From: Zygnema cylindricum
Lineage: Eukaryota; Streptophyta; Zygnematophyceae; Zygnematales; Zygnemataceae
DNA length: 64,000 nt
Assembly: GCA_037447655.1 (NCBI GenBank)
Contig: JBBHKE010000396.1
Coordinates: 37,895-101,894 of the forward strand
Reading direction: 5' to 3'
Part shown: piece by piece, positions 22,776-33,663 of the stretch
How the letters are laid out: every line of letters begins with the position of its first letter
How positions within the stretch are numbered: the first letter of the stretch is position 1
Made by a program: the position numbers and the translations under genes
The notes under the pieces: model-generated
What the model saw: the letters and a program-made list of their open reading frames with translations, nothing else
Told to the model about the DNA's origin: nothing
Databases searched by the model: none

Positions 22776-24280
22776 TAAGGCAATTTTTAACAATTTGTTG
22801 CGTCATCACAGATTGTACACTGTCGACAACCGTCACGGGCATTGTTGACGTATACAATCGTCGCGCCCTTAAGTGACAACTTCGTTTGGTACACATAGGG
22901 ACACCCAAAATCCGGGTCCGCCGGATCCGCGCTAAAAAAACAAAAAAAAATCTCTAAATTTTGAAGTACATAGAGACACACCCTAACTCCTACGACAAAT
23001 TGTGACGCTCCTATTGGTCCGCGTGTCCAAAAACGACTGGCCTTTGGCTACCAAAGGGCAAAGCACCGGGTCGCCCGCGACTATTATTTAGTGTACTACC
23101 GAGAGGGAGACCAACAGATTGTCCTTTACCCCATACGCTTGATCAAATTTCAAAACGCCATCGAACGATATCATTTTCGTTTGGAATTGATGTTTAGGTC
23201 GCACAAACTACGACACATGAATGTATTTTTAGTATTTTATATATATTTTTTATGTACATGTAAAATGTATAAAGCCTACAAGATCATGCCACGTTTAGGC
23301 ACAAGATATTTCAAAACAACCTTTTCAATCATAGTTCAAAAGTAGTTTTTTTTATGGCATGCCTTTGGTCGGCGTCTTTATCATAAGTTGTGTTATGGGC
23401 TTTTCATGTGGTCTTCTTAGATCGCTAATTTGATCAGCGACCTTGCGATCATCGGAATTTGAAGGTGTATATAATTTTTTTTGGTCCAAATGTTTTAATT
23501 GGTCCGAATAGGTCCGAATACAGTATGGGTCATAAGGTCATATTATATGTTTTGCATACAATAGGCATATTGTATGGGCCTACTTTCACCTGCTTTTGAA
23601 CTATGATTTCAATAAAAACTCATGTTTTCATAGGGTCGTACATTCATCGATTTTGTTTCACCTATATCGAACAGATTCGATATTCCGAAAATTCTTTGCG
23701 ACAATTGAGAATCTTGACGTTTTGTCTTCTACGCCGCACAAATTGGTGTGAGAACCCCGGCAATTTCCAATGTTCGGTTCTGAAATTTACACCCTTGCTG
23801 ACGTACAGTATTGTACTGAACCTTCCGATTTTACCTTGCAATTTTTGGCCCCGACGCGCGGCACCGCGCGGCCATTTTCCCAACCGCCCGTCTGTAAAAG
23901 TGACAAACGACAAAACATGATGACAAATGACAAAACATGAAACATTTTACCTGCCCCGTACTTTTTTTCTTAATTCGCGGACCCCTTTATTTTTCGACTG
24001 TACTTCAAACGGCTCTAACGAAACATAAACGTTTTTTCATTAAGTCTTTCCATCTATGGTGTATCATTGTTGTATATCACTATCGTATATCAACTTAAAA
24101 ACCGTTCATTCATTCTACTCTTTCCTTCACACGTGTAGCACATTTTATTCCACCAACCTTTTTTTCCTATTTTGCTCTTTACCACCCATTTTTTTGTCCT
24201 TATCATCGTGATTTTAAACTTGGTGGTGTTTCCTTCAATGATGTGTGGCTCTTTACACATGTTGTTTCCACCTTTTTTTG
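22776..24280. other. End of 750-bp unit, then intergenic without a recognised gene
   Basis: 22776-22985 completes the third 750-bp unit interrupted by Copia C (GACAACCGTCAC, CATAGGGACAC and GGATCCGCGCTAAAA blocks). From 22986 to 24280 I see AT-rich sequence with short open frames and no convincing protein, RNA or repeat. Confidence 0.55.
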
Positions 24281-24282
24281 TG

Positions 24283-24285
<3 letters not shown>

Positions 24286-24330
<45 letters not shown>

Positions 24331-24486
24331 TCCCCCTCCCCCTCCCCCTCTCCCTCTCCCCCTCCCCCTCCCTCTCCCTCTCCCCCTCCCCCTCCCTCTC
24401 CCCCTCCCCCTCCCCCTCCCCCTCCCCCTCCCCCTCCCCCTCCCCCTCCCCCTCCCCCTCCCCCTCCCCTTCCCTCTCCCTCTCCA
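24286..24486. repeat. (CT)n and (CCCCCT)n microsatellite
   Basis: A (CT) run of about 22 units (24286-24330) passes into CCCTCT and then CCCCCT hexanucleotide repeats to 24486. It is a long polypyrimidine/polypurine tract; the Leu/Pro/Ser and Glu/Gly/Arg open frames over it are artefacts of the repeat. Confidence 0.95.
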
Positions 24487-24589
24487 TTAGGTGTTCAATG
24501 GGAGACCTTGCAAGTAGGGCTCAAACAAGTGGGATAGGATTAAAACGTCTTCTCCATCTACAAGGCCAACAAACCAATGCAAGTAGTTC

Positions 24590-26361
24590 AATGCCTAAAA
24601 AAAGAAAAAAAAGAACGCAGGTTCTTGCTTGATATGACGAACTGGGAACATAAAATGAGGATGATGAGGGACCCAGTAAGGGACCCAGTAGGCGCACTCG
24701 CAATAATATGGTAAAGTTAGACTCTTTTGTTTCGAACACAGAACAATCTAGACGAAACGAAGTTGCTTGTCAAAAAAAGATAGTCAATCTCGAAACCTTC
24801 ATACAGTACAAGCGACGCATGCGACAATGGAGGGTAATGGGAAAACATCTCTTTATGTTTTAAATGTATTGTTGGATATTTAGCAAATTTAAAAAATCTT
24901 CTATCGCATGAATGTTTCGTGATTGAATTGATTTGTCTCTGTTTAATTTCTTTTAAAAAATTCGAAGTTGTTTTCGTTGATGTAATTACATTACAGGAAT
25001 GGTGGGCCAAGCAAGAATTTATATTACACAAACAAATGAGGCCTTTCCTAACTACATCCGAAAAATGAGAGGAGGTAGTTTGGGAGATCATGGGCCGAAC
25101 TTGGAACAACCTTGGTGTGACAGCGTATCAATTCAATAAGTGTCGGTTGATGATTTTTATGCGGTCCATGCCAAACAGGTATGTTAGAGCACGGTTTATT
25201 TTTTACAACAACCAAGCATTGAGTTGTGAAACATGTTCAAAAAGAAGAGGAATGATATAAGAATTTGCGGTATGAGGTGGAGGTAGGGAAGAAAAAAATT
25301 GGGGTTACAGTTTTGTGCGTTAAGAAATTTTAAAAATTGCATCATGTATATTTGTATTTTGTTTGTTGTCTGCTTTTTTTGCAGAAAATATGTTTCTTAC
25401 AAGCAATCATGAAAGCACTAAAGTTTTTTCAAAACATGAAGTTTAGAATTTTGGATATGACAGTTGTAGAAGATATTGCAAAGGGACCTCGAACAGAAGT
25501 TATTATGAAAGGGATGATTCGACAGACTGGGGTGAGGTGTAAACACGAATACATAGATCGCAACTAGGAGCTGTTAGTGATGGTTAAAATGGCAAACAAC
25601 TTAAGGAAATGAGTAGAAATGGCTTGAAGCATATATGACGATGGATAAGGTTGATGAGAACATGTTAGCTAGGCTTATAACGCTTTTAACTCAGTTTTCT
25701 GTCGGAAGGGGAAATAGTGCCAAGGCGGTGAACTTATGCGATTTGTTTGAGATGGAAATGGAGACCGTGGGGCCAACACCTTGTCGCATTGTGGTATTAT
25801 TTTACATGAACGACAAAACAAACAAGGTAAATTAGGGTATTTTTTTGATGTATAAACTGGCTTACACATTATAATATTTTCCAGTTTACATGGTTAAATT
25901 CTGCATTGTTATTCGTATTGCAGAATGGCCGAAAGGAGCACTTTGGTGTTATCCGAAACAAAAAATGGGACGTTTGTCCTGTCGGCGGAGTCACTTTGTG
26001 GTTGTTGTACCTGTTCCATATGAAAAGAGGAGCAGGTTCGGGGTGCCTCGACTTCTCATCGAGAGAGTCATGGTACGCCTAAACGATTGTAATTGGAAAC
26101 TTAATCCTCTTCAAACTTGAATATGTAAATGTAATTTTGATTTCACTGACAAATTTGTTTTTTGTAATATATACATTTGTAAACATGAGCAGGTACGATC
26201 TATTTTTATTCGCAAAGGCTTCGGCCAATGAAAAATCTTTGGATTACTATAGCCCTTTATGGTTTTTCCAGACAATGTTCTCCAGTCTAAACATTGCCTC
26301 TAACTCGAAGACATACGCAATGCGAAGGGCAGGTGCAAAGGTAGCACAAAGCAAAGGGTGA
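24590..26361 (+). pseudogene. Crypton-like tyrosine recombinase, intron-containing and decayed
   Basis: Exon-like blocks with GT-AG borders: up to 24833 (basic start MPKKRKKR, then a QYKRRMRQW block), 24997-25178, 25385-25826, 25924-26072 and 26193 to about 26356. The joined reading resembles the GCR1/Ndc10-type recombinase of Cryptons: GRGNSAKAVNLCDLF (first catalytic Arg), TPCRIVVLFYMNDKTNK joined across an intron to NGRKEHFGVIRNK, CPVGGVTLWLLYLFH, then FFQTMFSSLNIASNSKTYAMRRAGAK. In this last motif the usual His of H-x-x-R is Tyr. Stops interrupt it: TGA near 25067, then TAG near 25565 and TGA near 25609 and 25632; exon 3 also joins out of frame. Family assignment is from memory of motifs; DNA transposon remnant or domesticated host gene are both possible. 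Confidence 0.5.
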
Positions 26362-26441
26362 GAACTTCCCCATTTGACTTGCATTCAATTATAAAATCTC
26401 ATGATAATAAGTTTTAATATTTTTGTGTTCATAATCCTTTA

Positions 26442-26894
26442 TTAAAGTGATAAAAGTTGAATAACTCTAGGACTTAAGAAGCGTCTGGGCCTGGGCAGCG
26501 CAAAATAACACGAATATGGGTGATATTTAAAGAGGAATAAAAACGTCAAATTTGAATTTGAATTATAAGCGCGCGCCAATCGACAAAGATCGCCACATGG
26601 TTTTAAAAATCGCGTCGGACGACAAAATATGAAAGTGTGATCGTCATAATTGAAACGCGATGTACTTCCTATTTTTGTCAAAATAGCAACGTGAAATGAC
26701 GTCAAGTTTCGTACGCGACGTTAAGTTAAATTTAGTACGAAAAGCTAAGTCAAATTTTGTACATTGGGTATATTTAAGTACCCATCGTACAACCATGTTT
26801 ACTTTGAAAGGTAAGAAATGTACCTTTGAACATTAATCCTCTCTCTCTCTCTCTCTCTTCCACTCTCATCCTATGCAAAATTGAAGTCGCCGCC
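26442..26894. other. Intergenic; short CT repeat
   Basis: AT-rich spacer with a short (CT)n at about 26840-26862 just before a strong start context. A further recombinase exon may lie at about 26455-26525 but is interrupted by stops. Confidence 0.4.
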
Positions 26895-27419
26895 ATGGAT
26901 TTATCCCTCAACCGAAATTATCGTCTAAACACTAAAAAACAACGTCATGACCTACTTGTCCAAGAAAAAGGGGAAACCAATGATGCGCTTTTGTGTCAAT
27001 CACGTACAAAGAGAAAGGGAAAAAAAATCAAACTTATTCGATGCCCCAAGATGTAGAAATTGTAGAAGGGGAACAAAGGGGGAACAGTAGCTCCGATGAC
27101 TACAAACCATCTTCATCTTCGACTGTTGAATCCATCGTCGACGGTGCTGAACCCACGGAGGAGCCTAATTTATCAGAGAAAACCATGGAAGGTGACATCA
27201 AAGTTTACAAATTGGAGGGGGGTGACACTACATAGGACGAGCAATCAGTAAACAGCGAAGAACGACAAAATGAATAGGAGTTTGGTAGTGCGGACGAAGT
27301 AATGGGGGTTACCTTGTCAGAATCCCCCCAAGAGTTACCTTCAGCTTCAATGTTGAAGGGAGAAAAGGTTCTCTCGCCAATACAACCTAGGCGGAGGACC
27401 TGGATTGGTTATTTCCTCC
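26895..27419 (+). pseudogene. Unknown host-like gene, 5' part (broken)
   Basis: Starts with a textbook strong context, GCCGCCATGG, and MDLSLNRNYRLN. A one-base slip in an A8 run near 27026 moves the frame into an acidic/Ser-rich region (DVEIVEGEQRGNSSSDDYK), which then carries TAG stops near 27233 and 27274 and reaches RRRTWIGYFLHL. Copia B2 lies directly downstream. Similar-frame sequence resumes beyond B2 at 33764. I do not recognise the protein; low-complexity acidic and serine-rich segments suggest a nuclear protein or a transposon second ORF, but this is a guess. Confidence 0.4.
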
Positions 27420-27452
27420 ACCTGTAGGTTAAGAATCAGCCATATAGGCCTT
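27353..27452 (+). repeat. 100-bp direct repeat flanking Copia B2 (left copy)
   Basis: The 100 bp directly left of B2 (TTGAAGGGAGAAAAGG to ATAGGCCTT) is repeated directly right of B2 at 33664-33763 with two substitutions. It replaces the 5-bp target-site duplication seen at all other complete Copia elements here. Confidence 0.93.
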
Positions 27453-28343
27453 TGAAATTCTGTGGTCTCCATTGACCCACAGAATGAGCAGCCTATGTAA
27501 AGCCTCTAGGATAATATTTGCCCCTTCTACTTTCCCGCTGAATAAGCGCCACCCAGGCACACAAATATTCTGACCACTCTCACCCCTGTGAGGACAAGAC
27601 TCCCCTGAGTCAAACGCAAAAAGAATCACTGAATTTGCTCACCCGAGCAGTAAGTTATGGCTGGTCAAAGATGACCTTTATAGTTACAAGCTCTCTTAGA
27701 GAGAGAGGTACCTAAATATTACTAAGTCTCGGTCTGCCTACTCACGACTACCTACTATTAAACCCTAGTCCAATAGGAACACTATAAAGTACAAGAAGGT
27801 ACAATGGGCGATGTACTTATTGTACAACTATTGTACGACAAGGTCTACAAGGTGACACCTGTCATATCGGAAGCCATGGTTCCTCCTCCCATCTTCTCCG
27901 GTATCAAATAATGTGGCGCCACGTGGCACCGCGTGACGCTATATCCGTATGCCGCCGAAAAGCTCACTTCGCGTGGCGGCTTTAATGCCGGCCGTCCGAT
28001 CAAAACATATTTTACACGGTTCAGATTCGCGTACATGCAGAAATTGCTCATTTTGGTTAGTCTGTTGTTAATTAGCTGTTTCGTTAATGTTTATATATTT
28101 ATGAAACCCGTCACGTGTATCGTTTCGTAACGCCTTAATGGTTAAGGCGTTAGGCTACAAAGAATATAGAGGTCACAGGTTCAAATCTAGTACTAGGCAC
28201 TATTTTAGCCAAAATACCCTTAACTGCAAAAACTGCCACTTTCTAAATATGGCGGCAGCCATGGCGCGCCTTTGATCCTCACTCTCTTTCTTTAGAACAA
28301 AACTAAAATAGGGAAGTGAACTATTAATTACCTCTTTTCAACA
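27453..28343 (-). repeat. 3' LTR of Copia B2
   Basis: 891 bp, TGTTGAAAAG to ATTTCA in element orientation. Contains the tRNA-like module (about 28125-28195) in the direction opposite to element transcription. Confidence 0.93.
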
Positions 28344-28356
28344 CTCCCCTTAATTC

Positions 28357-31300
28357 CTAGCCACTTTTCAATTTTAATCCACAGTTTTCTCTGCAATAAA
28401 TCAACTTAGGGGAAGGCACTGCTTTTGTCATCATGTCTGCAATCATTTCTCTATCAGTTTTATGAACCAGTTTAATAATTTTATTTTCTACCTTCTCTCT
28501 GACAAAGCTTAGTCTAATATCCATATGCTTAGCTTTGAAGTGATGTTTCGGATTAGCTGCAATCGAGATAGCAGCTTGATTATCACAAAAAACATTTTGA
28601 GTTCCAGACTTCATGAACCCAAGTTCTTCAAGAAGAGATTTAACCCACATTAATTCTTTGGTGGCAGCACAGGAAACCATGTATTCAGCCTCCATAGTGG
28701 ACTGAGCAACTACTTTTTGTTGCTTGCTACTCCAACAACATGCACCGGATCCAATTTGCAACACATATCCAGTCGTACACCTCCTTAAAGGCACATCTCC
28801 ATAACTAGCATCACTCCAAGTGGTGATGTCAGTGTGCTCCCCTCCCAAATGCAACCATAATTCCCTTGTCCCCACCAGATACCTCATCACTCTTTTGGCA
28901 GCCTCCCAATCTCTCTTTCTTGGTTCATTTAGATTTCTACTAAGGACACCTACAGCTGCAGCTATATCCGGACGGGTACAGTTCATAAAATAAATTAAAC
29001 TGCCTACAATCTGCCGATAAGGGATATTTTCCATAAATTTTCTTTCTATCTCGTCCATCTCATCATTAATGATGAATATTCCTCCTTCTTCACTCCCCTC
29101 ACTCACTTTCTTCAAATCCATGGGAGTAGTACATCCGTTTGCTTTCTCCATTTGAAATTTTTCTAGCATATTACCGATTGCTTCTTTTTGAGTGAGTCTT
29201 ATAATTCTATTCCCTCTATCTCTCTCCATCTGAATTCCCAAAATGTACTTTGCTTCGCCAAGATCTTTCATATCAAAACTGCTTCTAAGATCCCGTTTTA
29301 GTTTGTTAATTTTATCTAAGGACTTGCTTAAGACCAACAAATCATCCACATAAATAGCAATAAATATCACTCCATTCTCATCCTCAAATAAATATATAGA
29401 GTGATCTGAACTAATTCTGATATACCCCAAACCGGTCAGAAATTCGTCGAGCTTTATATTCCACTGTCGCGGGGCTTGCTTAAGCCCATAGAGTGATTTT
29501 ATCAGTTTGCAAACTTTGTTTTCTTCCCCACTTTCCACGAATCCTTCCGGTTGCCTCATGTAAATTTCTTCTTCCAACTCTCCGTGCAAAAAGGCAGTTT
29601 TAATATCCATCTGGTGGATTTCCATATCCTCCGCTGCGGCTATACTTAAAAGGATTCTAACAGAAGGAAATCTGACTACAGGTGCAAAGGTTTCTTCGTA
29701 GTCTATCCCCTCTTTCTGTGTATAACCTTTTGCAACTAACCTAGCTTTGTACCTCTCAATGGTATTATCCGGGTTTAATTTAAGTTTAAACACCCACTTA
29801 CATCCGATCGGTTTTCGGTCCGGTGGACAATCTACCAACTCCCATGTATTGGCTTCCATAATAGAGGCCATTTCTTCATTTATAGCTGTGATCCACCGGC
29901 TACTTTCTGGAGTGTTTATAGCCTCTAAGTATGTTTGAGGTTCATCTGGGTGAGACATCTTTGTGAGTTGGTTATTTGCTTGTCTTTCTTGAAGTCGTTT
30001 ACTACTTCTTCTTCCCCCTTCAAAATCGGACGCCGGTATGGAAGGCATCCTTGGGTTTCTTTTTGGGAGATTTTCAGCTCCCCTATCTTCCAATTCTGGT
30101 GTCTCATCAAGTTCCTCATCGGTTTCCACTTCGTATTGTGGCGTTGCCTCGGATGTTGTCCTTTCCTCCTTCTCCTTTGGTAGATCTGCAGATTTTTCTT
30201 TTTCTCCCTCTTCCTTCTCTTCATTTTCAAAGTCAAAGTCAGAAAACTGATCCGTTTCAAATCTGATTTTGACTTCCTTATTATATTTGAATGGATCAAT
30301 GGACTTCTCTTCATTCATCACCACTATGTGTTTTACCAAAATTATATCTCTCTTTTTCAAGTCATACACTCGGTATCCTTTTGTGCTCTCATCATATCCT
30401 ACAAGATATCCTGGTTTCCCTCTTCCCTCTAACTTCCATTTAGTCTTATCGGAATCCAAACTGTAGACTTGACTTCCGAACACTCTCAAACTAGACAAAT
30501 CAGGCTTTCTTCCTGTCCACCTCTCATACGGAGTTTCCTCCTTATTTGCTGAAGTTAGGACTCTATTTTTGATGAAATTAGCATAGTTCATAGACTCAGC
30601 CCAAAACTGCAGCCCTATCCTCTTATCACTTAACATACTTCTGGACATATCTCCTAAAGTTCTATTCACTCTTTCTGCTACTCCATTTTGTTTCGGATTA
30701 TACGGAACAGTTTTCTCATGATGAATTCCTTCTTCTTTAAGATATTCTTCAAAATCCCTTGAGGTGTATTCTTTCCCATTATCACTTCTTATCTCTTTTA
30801 TTGAGGTTTCATGTAGCTTTTCACTCCATACTTTATACTCTTTGAAACATCTTAATACCTCTGACTTATGTCTAAGAAAGTATACCTTTGTGTATCTAGA
30901 CCAATCATCTGTGATAGTTAACATCCATCTTTTCCCCCCATGTGAGGCATACCTAGCAGGTCCCCAAACATCAGTGTGAACTAGATCTAATACTTTCTCT
31001 CTCCTAAATGTGGTTGCCTTTGGAAATGGAAGTCTATGAATCTTCCCTTGGGCACATCCACTGCAATCATCAAAGGTCTCATCATCTTCAAAAGTAATAC
31101 CCTCCACTATTCCATTTTTCTTCATTTTCTTTAATCTATCTAGATGCACATGCCCCAACCTTTTATGCCAAAGCATCATCTCACTTACACACGAGTAGAG
31201 AACACTCTTTTCATTGCAAAGTACAATTCTGAACATTCCTTGACTGCCCTTCTCAGCTATGAAATAAACCTCATTATCAAAGCTTGCTGTGAAGATTCCT

Positions 31301-32793
31301 TTCCTAGTTCCTGTTTCAAACTCCTTTTCATCTAGGACAGCTGTTGAGACTAGGTTCTTGCTAAGTTGTGGAATGTAAAGAACGTCTGAGAGTGTTACAA
31401 TTGAGGCCTTTCCATCAACTAGAACCTTCAAGTCAACAGTTCCAACAAGACTTGTGGTTTCTACTCTACCATCTCCGTACTCTATCTCAACTGTTGGGAT
31501 CTTTCTCAGTTTAGTGAACCACCGCTTATCTTTGCACATATGCATTGAAGCCCCTGAGTCTATGATCCACCCATCCTCGGGTGGATCCCTCTTACCTCCG
31601 AAAGCACACTTTTGTCTCCGTGGAATGTCGACATGCTTTTCAGTGTTTTTCGGATTAAGGAGAAGCTCCTCAAGCACCTCTTCAGGTTCAGTTTTTTCTT
31701 CCACTTCCTCATCAAGAACTTGAGTCAGGAAAGCCTTTTTCTTTCCTCCGTCCTTTGAGGTTCCTTGACCATCTTTCAGTCGAAGATCTGCAAGTCTGAC
31801 ACAATCTGCCATATAGTGTCCCGGTTTCTTGCAAAAGTGACATAATCCTCCTCGAGAAGTTCCTCTCCCCTGTCTATCAAATCTGCCACCTCCTTGTTCT
31901 CTTCCACCAAAGTTTCGATAAGGATCTTTCCCTCTCTCCTCATCACGCTTCCGCCAATCAGCTCCTGCAGACAATGCTTGAACACTTGGACTCCCTCTCC
32001 TAAGCTCTATGGTGCTTTCTTTCACTAAAATCATTCCCACAGTGTCATCCCAATTCCAATTGCTATCTCCTATGTCCTGCAATCGGTTAATGATATTCTC
32101 ATACTCTTCAGGTAGTTTCATCATTAATGTGTTCACTCTTTGTCTCTCAGACCATGAGTTACCTGCACTCTCTAACTCTCCAAACAATGCTCCTAAATCA
32201 TTGCAATAATTATCCATACTTCCTCCCTTATAAGTATAAGCTGCAATCTTATTTTCTGCCAACTGTTGCTGCTGCAATGATCCACTCTTATATTTGTTAA
32301 CTAGTGATATCCAAATCTGAGATGAAGATTTGACATGCATAAGAGGAATGGCAATGCCCTTTGCTACACTTTTAAGAATTAAGAGCTTAGCAACCTTGTC
32401 TTTGTAGTTCCACTTTTCAGACTCTGATCTTTCGGTCTGAACCCTTGTCGTTGTTGCTAGTGGTGCTGCTGCCGGTATCGCCTTCGGCAATGGTGTTACT
32501 TGAGTTGCAACTCCTTCCTTTTCTCCTTCCATGACAATCTCTTCTCCTTCCTCATCTTCATCCTCGGTGATGGTGGCAGCTGTTCTACCAACTGTAGAGG
32601 CGGAGGTGCCAGAAAAACGTGTCCCTCCAAACCCAGGTGGAGGTGGGCATCGAATTTGTCCAGACACTATGCCCCATAAATGCTTCTCAAATAGTTCTCC
32701 CTCCATCATCATTTCCCAATAAAGAAAGTCTGATCCATCAAATATGGGCACCCTAGAGGGTGGGCCCATAACCTGAAATTCTGTGGTCTCCAT
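28357..32793 (-). CDS. Copia B2 gag-pol polyprotein, 1478 aa
   Basis: Single open frame with every copia domain: N-terminal gag (RVPIFDGSDFLYWE), acidic linker, UBN2 gag core, CCHC zinc knuckle near 317, aspartic protease DSGASMHMC near 411, GAG-pre-integrase (HKRLGH, CSGC), integrase with catalytic Asp near 607 (HTDVWGP) and 671 (RSDNGKEY) and Glu near 706 (NGVAERVNRT), acidic linker, RT with MDIKTAFLHGE and YVDD near 1149, RNase H with WSDASYGD, STMEAEYM and CDNQAAI, ending LKLKSG. The start at 32793 lies 20 nt inside the 5' LTR, and the primer-binding site is in frame. Compared with B1 there are scattered substitutions, one being NPEQNG to NPKQNG next to, but not at, the catalytic Glu. The single frame implies gag and pol are made together and cut by the protease; no frameshift signal is seen. 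Confidence 0.95.
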   Translation of the reverse strand: METTEFQVMGPPSRVPIFDGSDFLYWEMMMEGELFEKHLWGIVSGQIRCPPPPGFGGTRFSGTSASTVGRTAATITEDEDEEGEEIVMEGEKEGVATQVTPLPKAIPAAAPLATTTRVQTERSESEKWNYKDKVAKLLILKSVAKGIAIPLMHVKSSSQIWISLVNKYKSGSLQQQQLAENKIAAYTYKGGSMDNYCNDLGALFGELESAGNSWSERQRVNTLMMKLPEEYENIINRLQDIGDSNWNWDDTVGMILVKESTIELRRGSPSVQALSAGADWRKRDEERGKDPYRNFGGREQGGGRFDRQGRGTSRGGLCHFCKKPGHYMADCVRLADLRLKDGQGTSKDGGKKKAFLTQVLDEEVEEKTEPEEVLEELLLNPKNTEKHVDIPRRQKCAFGGKRDPPEDGWIIDSGASMHMCKDKRWFTKLRKIPTVEIEYGDGRVETTSLVGTVDLKVLVDGKASIVTLSDVLYIPQLSKNLVSTAVLDEKEFETGTRKGIFTASFDNEVYFIAEKGSQGMFRIVLCNEKSVLYSCVSEMMLWHKRLGHVHLDRLKKMKKNGIVEGITFEDDETFDDCSGCAQGKIHRLPFPKATTFRREKVLDLVHTDVWGPARYASHGGKRWMLTITDDWSRYTKVYFLRHKSEVLRCFKEYKVWSEKLHETSIKEIRSDNGKEYTSRDFEEYLKEEGIHHEKTVPYNPKQNGVAERVNRTLGDMSRSMLSDKRIGLQFWAESMNYANFIKNRVLTSANKEETPYERWTGRKPDLSSLRVFGSQVYSLDSDKTKWKLEGRGKPGYLVGYDESTKGYRVYDLKKRDIILVKHIVVMNEEKSIDPFKYNKEVKIRFETDQFSDFDFENEEKEEGEKEKSADLPKEKEERTTSEATPQYEVETDEELDETPELEDRGAENLPKRNPRMPSIPASDFEGGRRSSKRLQERQANNQLTKMSHPDEPQTYLEAINTPESSRWITAINEEMASIMEANTWELVDCPPDRKPIGCKWVFKLKLNPDNTIERYKARLVAKGYTQKEGIDYEETFAPVVRFPSVRILLSIAAAEDMEIHQMDIKTAFLHGELEEEIYMRQPEGFVESGEENKVCKLIKSLYGLKQAPRQWNIKLDEFLTGLGYIRISSDHSIYLFEDENGVIFIAIYVDDLLVLSKSLDKINKLKRDLRSSFDMKDLGEAKYILGIQMERDRGNRIIRLTQKEAIGNMLEKFQMEKANGCTTPMDLKKVSEGSEEGGIFIINDEMDEIERKFMENIPYRQIVGSLIYFMNCTRPDIAAAVGVLSRNLNEPRKRDWEAAKRVMRYLVGTRELWLHLGGEHTDITTWSDASYGDVPLRRCTTGYVLQIGSGACCWSSKQQKVVAQSTMEAEYMVSCAATKELMWVKSLLEELGFMKSGTQNVFCDNQAAISIAANPKHHFKAKHMDIRLSFVREKVENKIIKLVHKTDREMIADMMTKAVPSPKLIYCRENCGLKLKSG
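32759..32773 (-). other. Primer-binding site of Copia B2
   Basis: GGTGGGCCCATAACC on the plus strand, abutting the 5' LTR at 32774; identical to the initiator tRNA-Met anticodon arm. Confidence 0.87.
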
Positions 32794-33663
32794 TGACCCA
32801 CAGAATGAGCAGCCTATGTAAAGCCTCTAGGATAATATTTGCCCCTTCTACTTTCCCGCTGAATAAGCGCCACCCAGGCACACAAATATTCTGACCACTC
32901 TCACCCTTGTGAGGACAAGACTCCCCTGAGTCAAACGCAAAAAGAATCACTGAATTTGCTCACCCGAGCAGTAAGTTATGGCTGGTCAAAGATGACCTTT
33001 ATAGTTACAAGCTCTCTTAGAGAGAGAGGTACCTAAATATTACTAAGTCTCGGTCTGCCTACTCACGACTACCTACTATTAAACCCTAGTCCAATAGGAA
33101 CACTATAAAGTACAAGAAGGTACAATGGGCGATGTACTTATTGTACAACAATTGTACGACAAGGTCTACAAGGTGACACCTGTCATATCGGAAGCCATGG
33201 TTCCTCCTCCCATCTTCTCCGGTATCAAATAATGTGGCGCCACGTGGCACCGCGTGACGCTATATCCGTATGCCGCCGAAAAGCTCACTTCGCGTGGCGG
33301 CTATAATGCCGGCCGTCCGATCAAAACATATTTTACACGGTTCAGATTCGCGTACATGCAGAAATTGCTCATTTTGGTTAGTCTGCTGTTAATTAGCTGT
33401 TTTGTTAATGTTTATATATTTATGAAACCCGTCACGTGTATCGTTTCGTAACGCCTTAATGGTTAAGGCGTTAGGCTACAAAGAATATAGAGGTCACAGG
33501 TTCAAAATAGTACTAGGCACTATTTTAGCCAAAATACCCTTAACTGCAAAAACTGCCACTTTCTAAATATGGCGGCAGCCATGGCGCGCCTTTGATCCTC
33601 ACTCTCTTTCTTTAAAACAAAACTAAAATAGGGAAGTGAACTATTAATTACCTCTTTTCAACA
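32774..33663 (-). repeat. 5' LTR of Copia B2
   Basis: 890 bp, close to the 3' copy but with a few substitutions and a 3-base deletion beside the tRNA-like module (near 33506), so the insertion is recent but not brand new. Confidence 0.93.

Larger units (their letters stand above)
27453..33663 (-). mobile_element. Copia-family LTR retrotransposon B2 (intact coding region)
   Basis: 6.2-kb element: 5' LTR 32774-33663, 3' LTR 27453-28343, primer-binding site 32759-32773, polypurine tract next to 28344, and one uninterrupted gag-pol of 1478 codons. It is the only full-length open element in the window. It interrupts a broken host-like gene and is flanked by 100-bp direct repeats instead of a 5-bp TSD. 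Confidence 0.95.

Noticed and set aside
24172-24739. Long overlapping open frames with Leu/Ser/Pro or Glu/Gly/Arg runs
   Set aside because: They are products of the (CT)n/(CCCCCT)n microsatellite; amino-acid content follows directly from the repeat.
28125-28200. Functional tRNA gene in the B LTR
   Set aside because: A-box and B-box like parts exist, but anticodon and acceptor stems do not pair.
30680-30710. Loss of the integrase catalytic Glu in B2 (NPEQNG to NPKQNG)
   Set aside because: The catalytic residue is the Glu in NGVAER, which is kept; the changed residue is not catalytic.
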